From assembly GCA_022575985.1 (NCBI GenBank), contig JAKSXM010000237.1, positions 4,420,501 to 4,484,500 on the forward strand: a stretch of DNA of 64,000 nucleotides, given 5' to 3'. This DNA is from Anagrus nilaparvatae (taxonomy: Eukaryota; Arthropoda; Insecta; Hymenoptera; Mymaridae). Positions 23,856 to 32,038 of the stretch are shown here, piece after piece. The first letter of the stretch is position 1, and each line of letters opens with the position of its first letter. The notes under the pieces were generated by a model. It did not search any database. It was not told where the DNA came from and worked only from the letters and a program-made list of their open reading frames with translations. The position numbers were made by a program, and so were the translations under genes.

Positions 23856-24266
23856 TTACTGTTTCAGCCAATTCATTAGTTTTTTTTGATTTACATTTTG
23901 TATTTCAAGATTTTCAATTTCTACTGGGATTTTTATAGAATTTTCTGAAATATTGTCTTTGTCTGCGTTTTTAATTAAAGGGGTATAGTAATTTGAAGCT
24001 AAATGTAAATGAAAAGTTTCAAATTTTTCATCTGCATAATAATAGTTAAATTGATTATTTGGTTCGTTATCGCAGTAATATACAAATATATTTTTCTTAA
24101 ATTTTTTTCCAAATAAATATACACAGTAGCTATCTCCCCATTCTTTATCTTTGTTTAAAATATGGAATGTGCTATCAGTATTTTCACAATATTTTAGATA
24201 TTTACTAATTTTTAATTTATTTTTTAATTCTTTTATACTTAAATTTATTATTTTAGTGATTTTCAA
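23856..24266 (-). pseudogene. OTU-like cysteine protease domain, C-terminal part
   Basis: The 136-residue frame contains KEWGDSYCVYLFGKKFKKN, IFVYYCDN and FHLHLASNYYTPL, which fit the OTU fold blocks WG-x-(E/D), the hydrophobic strand (nIxVy), and the final L-x-x-N-H-Y-x-P block. The expected catalytic His is Tyr (codon TAC, 23990-23988), one transition away from CAC. The N-terminal part with the Cys lies on the far side of the LINE, at 27230-27184. Removing the LINE and one target duplication restores one open frame across the junction. OTU enzymes remove ubiquitin or cut proteins, and they occur in some transposons and viruses. The assignment rests on motif reading only. Confidence 0.52.
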
Positions 24267-27182
24267 ATTTTTAGAACAGACAGGAGTCTAGTAACTAGTA
24301 ATAAAAAAGAAGGCGGTGGAGTCTTAATATGTATTAAAAATAATATACCAGCCACTGAAATTACATTAGATGGTGACACCTTAGAACAAGTATTTGTGAG
24401 AATTTCTAAATTTAAATTAATTATTGGACTAGTATACATCCCTCCATATGCAAATTTTAACTATTATCAAAATCATGTTGAATCTGTTATTCAAATATCT
24501 GATAATTATCCAGATTACAAACTTTTACTACTTGGGGACTATAACGTACCAAAAGTTATCTGGTCAAATGAAGAACATCTTTCAACAACATTTCTGGACA
24601 AAATTCAACATAAAGATATTGAACATAGCACAATCTTAAAAGATAACTTTTCTTCTCTTAACCTAAAGCAACACTTCAATATACATGCGGAAAAAGGTTA
24701 CACACTAGACTTATGTTTTTCAGATATAAATAATATAAATGTTTCTAAGGCAATAGATTGTTTACTTGATCTGGATCATCATCATGAATATTTAGAACTA
24801 AATGTATCCTTAAATTTAAATCTTAATTCTCATGTTAAATATAATAATAACTATAAATTTAAAAAAAAAAACTTTTATAAAGCAAATTATGATTTAATTT
24901 CTAGCAAATTATCACAGATAGATTGGACTATTTTAAAAAAACATAAAAATGTAAATGAAATGTTAATATCCTTTTATTCCATTATAAATCCCATAATACA
25001 AGAATATGTTCCTTACAATCATGCTAAAAATAATTCTTATCCCCACTGGTATTCTAAGGATCTTCGCAATACAATAAGAAATAAAAATCATTCCCATTAC
25101 CAATGGATAGTTAATAGTGACCCAGAGGAATATGAGAACTTTAAAACGTTAAGGTCTACATCTAAAAAATTAATAAAATCATGCTTTAAATCTCATATAA
25201 ACAAAATTGAGAACAATTGTTGCTCAGATCCCTCTGCACTATTTTCTTTTCTTAAAAACACCGACCATTTAAATTCAATACCTAATGAGATGAATTTTGG
25301 TAATTTAAATTCTAAAACATTGGAAGATTCTGTTAATTTATTTGCCAAATATTTCTCTTCTGTATATGAAAATAATTCTTCAACACTTGTTACCAACTTG
25401 AATAACAATCCCTCTCCCCCATTTACAATAAACAATAATGACATAGTTAAGGCTGTTAAACTACTTAATGATAGCGGTGGACTAGGTCCTGATGGAATAC
25501 CCAACATATTTTTAAAAAAATGTGTCCACTCTTTACTTGAACCATTGTCCCTAATATTTAATTTATCACTTTCTACTCAGGTATTTCCTGATATCTGGAA
25601 GCAATCATTCATCACTCCGCTATTTAAAAAAGGTAATAAAAATAATGTTGGTAATTATCGTCCAGTTTCTATAATCTGTGCCCTTGCTAAAATATTTGAA
25701 AGTATTTTTTATCAAAATCTTTATGATAAAGTTATTGATAAAATTACTCAATATCAGCATGGCTTTGTCAAAGGCCTTTCTGTTGTAACTAACTTGTCTG
25801 TATTTTCTGATTTTGTTTCAAACGCTATTGAGTCCAAGCATCAAGTTGATGTAATCTATACAGACTTCTCTAAGGCTTTTGACAAAATATCCCATGAAAT
25901 ACTCTTACGCAAATTACATGATTTTGGATTACAGGATAGCTGGATCTCCTGGATCGCTTCCTATTTACGTAATCGTACCCAAAAAGTACGCGTTGATAAT
26001 CATTTATCTGAATCGTTTTTAAATACCTCTGGTGTCCCTCAAGGAAGCAATCTTGGACCACTACTTTTTCTTATTTACATTAATGACCTTCCAGCTGAAA
26101 TAACTAATTCGCTGTCTCTTTTATATGCTGATGATTGTAAGTTGGTCAAGGAGATTGCTTCCTTGTCAGACGCTCTAAAACTTCAAAATGATCTCCTAAA
26201 CCTTGAAAAATGGAGTGTGAATAATTGCATTCCCTTAAACATAGAAAAATGTAAGGTACTTCGAATTTCCAGATCTAAAAATCCTGTTGTTTTTAATTAT
26301 TATCTCCACAATATTGATATTGATGGTGTAAATTCATTTAAAGATTTGGGAGTTATATTTAATGACACATTTAATTTTGATGATCATATTAACTATGCAA
26401 TATCTAAAGCTAAAAAATCTTTAGGCTGGCTGAAAAGGAGAACTAGTAAATTCAGAAACATACGTACTTTAACTGTTCTTTATAATTCTTATGTTTTTCC
26501 ACATCTATCGTATGCTTCTGGAATCTGGTCTCCTTACACATCCAAGTCGTCGTATAAAATAGAACAAGTACAACATCTTTTTATTAAATATTTGTGTAAA
26601 AAATCGAACATACCGATGAATTATTTTGATCATGACTATCACAGGCCCTCGGTGCGTTTTAATATTCATACTATTGAATCGCATCATAGGGTTCAAGATA
26701 TGGTATTTACTCACAAGATATTGCATGGTTTAATCAAATGTCCACTACTTAGAGGCAAATTTAGTTTTCGAAGTATTCCCTATTCATTTCGCGAATCTAG
26801 AAGCTTGGTTGAACACCTTTCTCGCAATGACTATACTTACTTCTCTGTTATTAACCGCTGTAAAAGACTTTGGAATACTATTCCCATCAATATCCAATCA
26901 ATCACGAATCCTTATACTTTTAAATTTAAAATCAAATCATTACTTCTAAAATATTATAGTTAGTTTATTTTGTTACTCTTATTTTGCAAACTTATTTGTT
27001 ACTTATTGTAATTGGAAAATTTTTTTTAATTATTATCTAGTCAAAATAATTTAATTAATTATTAAAATAATATATTTTTATATTCTAAAAAATTGATATT
27101 TATATTTTGTTATTTATGTATTGGCCTATAGAGGCTGTAAATGTATTAATTAAATAAATAAATAAATAAATAAATAAATTGG
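24267..27182 (+). mobile_element. CR1/Jockey-like LINE, 5'-truncated, young, inserted in the OTU domain
   Basis: The element begins within its endonuclease domain near 24267-24273 and ends in an (AAAT)n tail at about 27148-27180. TTTTCAA at 24260-24266 and 27183-27189 is a probable target duplication. The 3' UTR from 26964 to the tail is AT-rich. The uninterrupted ORF indicates a recent insertion compared with the broken host element. (AAAT)-type ends and the RT wording suit the CR1/Jockey group. The exact clade is not fixed. Confidence 0.85.
24273..26963 (+). CDS. LINE ORF2: endonuclease (partial) and reverse transcriptase
   Basis: The frame is open from the truncation point at 24273 (RTDRSLVTSNKKEGGGVLI), upstream of the first ATG at 24396, so the N-terminus is missing rather than starting at that ATG. 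Endonuclease blocks are GLVYIPPYANF, LLLLGDYNVPKVIW and the DHHHE region. RT blocks are GPDGIPNIFLKK, YRPVSIICALAKIFE, the FSKAFDKISH block, SGVPQGSNLGPLLF and YADD at residues 577-580 from the first ATG. The C-terminal domain (SYASGIWSPYT, RCKRLWNTIPI) is complete and the stop is TAG at 26961-26963. There are no internal stops. The protein would copy element RNA at nicked DNA. Lacking the start of the endonuclease and a promoter, this copy is unlikely to move. Confidence 0.9.
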   Translation, partial: RTDRSLVTSNKKEGGGVLICIKNNIPATEITLDGDTLEQVFVRISKFKLIIGLVYIPPYANFNYYQNHVESVIQISDNYPDYKLLLLGDYNVPKVIWSNEEHLSTTFLDKIQHKDIEHSTILKDNFSSLNLKQHFNIHAEKGYTLDLCFSDINNINVSKAIDCLLDLDHHHEYLELNVSLNLNLNSHVKYNNNYKFKKKNFYKANYDLISSKLSQIDWTILKKHKNVNEMLISFYSIINPIIQEYVPYNHAKNNSYPHWYSKDLRNTIRNKNHSHYQWIVNSDPEEYENFKTLRSTSKKLIKSCFKSHINKIENNCCSDPSALFSFLKNTDHLNSIPNEMNFGNLNSKTLEDSVNLFAKYFSSVYENNSSTLVTNLNNNPSPPFTINNNDIVKAVKLLNDSGGLGPDGIPNIFLKKCVHSLLEPLSLIFNLSLSTQVFPDIWKQSFITPLFKKGNKNNVGNYRPVSIICALAKIFESIFYQNLYDKVIDKITQYQHGFVKGLSVVTNLSVFSDFVSNAIESKHQVDVIYTDFSKAFDKISHEILLRKLHDFGLQDSWISWIASYLRNRTQKVRVDNHLSESFLNTSGVPQGSNLGPLLFLIYINDLPAEITNSLSLLYADDCKLVKEIASLSDALKLQNDLLNLEKWSVNNCIPLNIEKCKVLRISRSKNPVVFNYYLHNIDIDGVNSFKDLGVIFNDTFNFDDHINYAISKAKKSLGWLKRRTSKFRNIRTLTVLYNSYVFPHLSYASGIWSPYTSKSSYKIEQVQHLFIKYLCKKSNIPMNYFDHDYHRPSVRFNIHTIESHHRVQDMVFTHKILHGLIKCPLLRGKFSFRSIPYSFRESRSLVEHLSRNDYTYFSVINRCKRLWNTIPINIQSITNPYTFKFKIKSLLLKYYS

Positions 27183-27183
27183 T

Positions 27184-27230
27184 TTTCAATAAAATTACAA
27201 GGCTATGGAATAAACAGTCACAGTCATTGT
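27184..27230 (-). pseudogene. OTU-like domain, N-terminal catalytic stretch
   Basis: The minus strand reads NDCDCLFHSLVILL, matching the OTU signature (D-G-D/N-x-C-L-F-x-S-L), with the presumed nucleophile Cys at 27216-27214. It leads straight into the LINE insertion at 27183. It is out of frame by one step with the acidic ORF upstream. Confidence 0.5.
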
Positions 27231-27828
27231 TTAATTTAAATATCTAATGAGTTTTTCATTATGTTCAGTAAATTTTTCTATAGGGGTATAACGATTAAAT
27301 TCATTTAGATCATTAATTATTTTTTTATATTCAATTTTTTTATTTCTATTGGGGGCACACATTATTGCATTATCAGCTTCATTTTCTTTTTCTTCAATAT
27401 CTTTATTTTCATTAATATTTTCAATTTCCATCATTTCTATGTTATTAGTTTCCAAATTATTAATTATTGGCTTATTGCTCAAATTATTTTTGATCAAATT
27501 TTTAGTAAATATTGTAATTTCTGAATTTTTATTTATTACTTTGACATCTAATAGTCCTTCAAATAAAATTTTATCTTGTATTTTTGCTTTATTTAATGCT
27601 GATTTACATTTTTCTGAATCACTTTATTTTAATTTATTATTGTTTAAAATATTATTTTCTGCAGAATCTAATCAATCCATTTTGTATTTTAATATATCTT
27701 GCATAATTATTTCGTATTCAGCAATTGTTGCAGAATTTGGTATTTCTAAATCAGAGGTATCAGAAATGCAAGTTCTTGGTATTTTAAATAATGAGGCTTT
27801 TGTAGCGCAATGGGACATTGAAGGTGGC
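27231..27828 (-). pseudogene. Acidic linker ORF of the gypsy/OTU remnant
   Basis: Reading from the ATG codons near 27828 and 27815: SHCATKASLFKIPRTC, then TIAEYEIIMQDILKYK, two stops, KILFEGLLDVKVINKN, and the 88-residue frame 27497-27231 (MMEIENINENKDIEEKENEA, then EKFTEHNEKLIRYL). It is rich in Asn, Glu and Lys and low in complexity. No domain was recognised. It sits between the AT-hook segment and the OTU-like domain. Confidence 0.45.
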
Positions 27829-27840
27829 GTATAGTTCATA

Positions 27841-28809
27841 CACGGCTAGCTTAAAAGATCGGATTATGCAAACGTCGGGCACTTCAGATTTTATAGCGAA
27901 AAATGAATGTTCAACCTATAAAGAGATAATACTTTTTTGGATTTAAATCTTTCACCTAGCTTCTTGCAAGTTATTTGATAAAACATGTTTCTCTAGGGAG
28001 CTAAAAATAAGCTAAAATTTCCCCTGCTCGGATCGGGCTGAAATTTTCAGGAAATGTTGCTTTTTTGGTCCCCAGAAACATGATGAAACCCGTTTTTCAA
28101 AATCAGAGATCCTCTTCGAGATATTTATCAATATGTCTCCCACTTAAAATACATGGGAAAATCCATTTAATAGCGGTTTTTCTTATTTTGTTTCTTTATT
28201 TTGGTTTGATCAAGCATCAAACCAACGAGAAAAGTTTTTAATATTCATTTTAAATAAATTATATACATATAAATAATTTAATATACAAAATTTTTAAATA
28301 ACGTTATTTTTTCAATTTTATTTTTGATTTTTTCAAACATAGAGGCGTTTGGCCACGTTGGCCAAACACCAATCCTCTTTATAATGAAGCAGGTATTTGA
28401 ATGAATGTTAAAAAAAACTTTTTTTGTTAGTTTAGTGCTAGGCAAAACTGAAATAGTGAAGCAAAATAAGAAAAACCACTACTAAATGGCTTTTTCCATG
28501 TATTTTAAATGTGAGACATATTGATGAATATCTCGAAGAAGATGGCCGATTTTGAAAAACGGTTTTCATCATGATTCTGGGGACCAAAAAACAACCTTTC
28601 CTGAAAATTTCAGCCTGATCCGAGCTGAGAAAATTTTTGCTCATTTTCAGCTCCCCCGACAGATATGTTTTATCAAATAACTCGCAAGAAGCTAGGTGAA
28701 AGATTTAAATCCAAAGAAGTATTATCTCCTTAGAGGTTGAACATTCATTTTCTCTATAAAATCCGAAGTGCCCGACGTTTGCATAATCCGATCTTTCAAG
28801 CTACCCGTG
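27841..28809. mobile_element. 0.97-kb foldback element with ~330-bp inverted repeats
   Basis: The left end CACGGCTAGCTTAAAAGATC is matched inverted at the right end (GATCTTTCAAGCTACCCGTG). The arms, at about 27841-28190 and 28455-28809, match over most of their length. The centre (about 28200-28450) is AT-rich and non-coding. The ORF at 28438-28644 is only a reading of one arm. It interrupts the minus-strand coding remnant between the AT-hook segment and the acidic ORF. No clear target duplication was found. Confidence 0.8.
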
Positions 28810-29130
28810 TCAAGTTAGGGTATTTTGGTGTAAGTGGAGGGATTTTAGGTTGATCTTTTTTGGTCTGCCTCTACCTCTTTTAGGGATATCGGGAGGTTGA
28901 GGGTAAGGTCCAAAATCTTTTTTAGGTCTACCTCAGTTTCTTTTTACTACTCTAGTTATTAGAGGATGGCTTTCTCCTGTGACAATTTCAACTTTTTTAT
29001 AATAGGTTTAGGTGTTTTAGGGTTTTTATTTGGTTTTTTCTTTTCAGCGTAAAAATCAGAGCTGTTTTCAAAATATTCTTTAAAAGATACATTTTTATTT
29101 CTCGTTTCTCTTTTTTGATAAAAACCCGAG
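28810..29130 (-). pseudogene. Pol linker segment with two AT-hook-like motifs
   Basis: The minus strand gives KEYFENSSDFYAEKKKPNKN, then, in another frame, EIVTGESHPLITRVVKRN, a TGA, GRPKKDFGPYPQPPDIPK and RGRGRPKK. LITR-type motifs are common in the RNase H-integrase linker of insect gypsy elements. GRPKK repeats are AT-hook-like DNA-binding motifs. At least two breaks are present. Confidence 0.5.
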
Positions 29131-29176
29131 CAAAATTAATTTATTCAATTTTTAAGATATAACAACCAGCTACACC

Positions 29177-30115
29177 AAAAACTGTCTAGCAGACATAATT
29201 ATCATAAAAGAAGTACATACGTACGTACGTACGTAATCGCTGATATTTCACAAACATTATGGAATTAAGACCTAATTTTTTTTTCAAAAATTTTTTCTCC
29301 AAAAAAGCTCGAGGTACTTATTTTTTTTTTAATTTGGATGTAATACCTCATTTATTTCCATGAAAGTACTTATATTTGAAAGTATGGTTTTCACATGATA
29401 TCTTGAATCGGATACTTAATTTTCTGAAAATTTTTTTTCTTAAATTTTTTTTCACAAAAAAATACAAAACATACCAATTTTTTTTTCTTTTTGGACGTAT
29501 TACCTAATTTATTTCCATGGAAGTACTAGTTTTAAAAACCTTGTTTATTGTAATTTTTTGGATCTGATACTTAATTTTTTTAAAATTTTTTTTCTCAAAA
29601 TTAAAAAAAAAGAAAAATAAAAAAAACTGCAATATTTTTTTTTTTTTTGGTGTAATACCTCATTTAATTCTATGAAAGTACTTATATCTGAAAATGTTGT
29701 AACTAGTGATATTTCAAAACCATTATCGAATTAAGACCTAATTTTTTTTTCCAAACATTTTTTTATCAAAAAATCTCAAATTCCTTTTTTTTTTTTTTAA
29801 TTTGGATGTAATACCTCATTTATTTCCATGAAAGTACTTGTATTTGAAAGTATGGTTTTCACATGATATCTCAAAAACTGTCTAGCAGACATAATTATCA
29901 TAAAAGAAGATTATGTACTAGTGTAGAAAAATCTTCTTTTTTTTATGTAAAAAACCTAATTTTTTCTATGAGATGTTAAACTAACAGTATCAAGGAAAAG
30001 ATCATTCAAAGATCATTCTTAGTTTTTCTTTTGACATTATACTTTGTTAGGTAAAATAGACTATTGAGAAAATTTTGTTATTGCTAATGAGAAACCATAA
30101 TGCCAATTACTTGGG
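29177..30115 (+). repeat. Minisatellite-bearing repeat family, copy A
   Basis: From 29213 it contains (ACGT)n, the AATCGCTGATATTTCAC block and repeat units with TAATACCTCATTTA...CATGAAAGTACTT. It closely matches copy B from 32161 onward. A ~36-bp direct repeat (starting AAAAACTGTCTAGCAGAC) lies at both 29175 and 29872, so part of the copy is a tandem duplication. It ends with AATGCCAATTACTTGG near 30112, which matches the inverted end of copy C. Confidence 0.75.
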
Positions 30116-30124
30116 AGCGTTTTT

Positions 30125-30275
30125 GGTTGGTATTAGCCTATATGCCTCAAGACGCCAGAAATGATTTTTTGATTTTTGATTTTTGAATTTTGATTTTTAG
30201 AAATTCAAATTACCGCATCTGCGGTCGAAATATTCATTTTCTGGTGTCTTGAAGCATTTTAGGCTAATACCAACC
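30125..30275. mobile_element. 151-bp MITE
   Basis: GGTTGGTATTAGCCTA at the left is matched inverted by TAGGCTAATACCAACC at the right. Homology continues inward (CAAGACGCCAGAAA against inverted CAAGACACCAGAAA). It is non-coding. It interrupts sequence related to the ends of the minisatellite family. Confidence 0.75.
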
Positions 30276-32038
30276 GAAAAATCGAATTCACCGGGAAATT
30301 TTCAATAGGGGTATCTATTAAAAATATTTTTTTTTAAATCTTTTCGGTTTTATAAATTAATGGCTAAAAAGATTAATCTTCTAAAATTACTGATAATTAT
30401 CAGTAATTTTGGAAACTTCCAAAAAAAATCAAATGGGCCCGATGTGGGCACTTTTACACCCATAGGGCTAAATAATTGGTAGGAATCATGTTTTATATAT
30501 ATATATATATATATAAACGTCTGCCAAATTTGGTATCAATTGCTGAAGGCCATTTTTTTTTTTTTTTTTTTTTAATTTGTGCTAAATCTACATTAATTAG
30601 GAAATTCTTTCAAATTTCGCTGTCTCAACATATAAGCTTGTAAAAACATGAAAATATATATCCTTAGGTAAAATTGCCCGCGAAATCAAAATTTTTGGTC
30701 AGATTTTTGATTGATCACGTGACTTGGCGAGAAATTTGAAATTTTTAAAAAATAAAAATTTTGGAATCAGTTTTTTTGCTCTTGTTTTAGGGAGCCAAAA
30801 AACAAAACAAAAATTTTACCATAAAAAGTGTACATGAAGACGAAAATTTTACTTTTTAAATACCCAAAATGGGGAGTTAAAAATGCTAAAAGTTGGAACG
30901 TATTTCTTTGATTTCTCGTGCATCCGCAGCTCGAAAAAAAATTTAAAGCACGGAATCAAATAGCCAGGAAAACTTCCTATTTGGGCCTAGGAAAACTTTT
31001 TTTGCAATAAAATAAGAGTCTGAGAAAGTTTTTAGCAATTTTTGCGCTCTTAAAATTTAAAAAAATAAAAAGCACAAAAAAAAAGTAATTTGGCTGTAAA
31101 ACATCAAGGAGAAGACCTAGTAGGCTAAAAATTGGGGAGGTAACTTATTTTCGATAGTACTTAGAGCGAAAAATATTTTGGGACTGATTTGAAGACCCAA
31201 GAATCAGGCTTACAACACTTGAGGGATATCGACCCATATATAATATTTTTCTTTTACTATACAGTATATTTTCTTATACTACGCAACAGTAATACAGCAA
31301 AAAAAACTTGTAATGGGTTTTGCTTGAAACCTTTTTTTTTATATGGTCGCCAGATAATTTCAGGATTGGCTTTTCTGATTTCAAAAAAAGTTGGTGGGTT
31401 TTATTCTTTTAGATAAATTTCGCGAAAGTTAATTTTTTTTTTTTTATTTTTTAAATAACCACTTTTTTATTTTAAAAATTATTTTTTGCATGCTTTAGGG
31501 GATGTTTAAGGGTAAAAAATAGGCTCTATTTTCATACTTATTTTCAGGCGCTACCATTTTTTTAATTTATTATATTTTTTCTAAAAGAGGTTAAGTCTTG
31601 CGTAACCAAAAAATCACTAATCTAATGTTATCTGATTTCATCTAAAAAACACCTGATTTTACCAAGTTATAAACAGAACATGAGTTGCAGTTGTCAAAAA
31701 AAAATAAAATTCCCGGAAAATGAGGAAAATTTTTAATACTAATAAATTCTATATCATTCTTTCATTGGAAGGAAAATTTTTTTATCCAGTTTCACAACGG
31801 ATTTATTTTACCCATACTTGGTTTCTCGGGAGAGAACATAAACAAGGTAAATGTATAAAAAATAATTTATTTTGATCATATATTATTTTTATTTTCCTGA
31901 ATTTTTCGGATTTTCCAAGTTATACTTCAGATGAAAGAATGTATAAAACATTTTTATTTTATGTGTCCGTTCACTATATAATTTAAAAAATAAATTAAAA
32001 ACAATAAATGTTTTATTAAAAACAAAAATTTTATTTTT
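30276..32038. other. Repeat-derived AT-rich DNA
   Basis: No gene was recognised. (AT)n lies at 30497-30514, and segments at 30670-30745 resemble the MITE at 43167-44399 in inverted form. The stretch at 31640-31800 (ACCAAGTTATAAACAGAAC) occurs inverted near 48640-48670. These are therefore pieces of dispersed repeats. Confidence 0.6.

Larger units (their letters stand above)
22331..29130 (-). mobile_element. Gypsy-type pol remnant with OTU-like domain and integrase, split by two later insertions
   Basis: Minus-strand coding pieces can be followed from about 29130 to 22331 once two insertions are ignored: the CR1/Jockey-like LINE at about 24267-27182 and the inverted-repeat element at 27841-28809. 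In N-to-C order they are a linker with HPLITRVVKRN and two AT-hook-like GRPKK motifs, an acidic region, an OTU-like cysteine-protease domain, a RNase H-integrase connecting region, the H2C2 zinc finger, the integrase core and its C-terminus. No RT or RNase H was found upstream, where the repeat family at 29177 begins, so the element seems 5'-truncated. No LTRs were recognised. Stops and frameshifts are scattered throughout. Confidence 0.65.

Noticed and set aside
24396..26963. LINE ORF as a complete protein starting at the first ATG
   Set aside because: The frame is open upstream to 24273 with endonuclease-like residues, so the ATG is internal and the true N-terminus was lost by 5' truncation.
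22331..29130. Assignment of the OTU/integrase remnant to Ginger1 or Polinton/Maverick
   Set aside because: The domain order is OTU before integrase, the linker reads like gypsy pol, and no polymerase B, capsid or Ginger-type termini were seen. It remains a possibility only if better copies show terminal inverted repeats.
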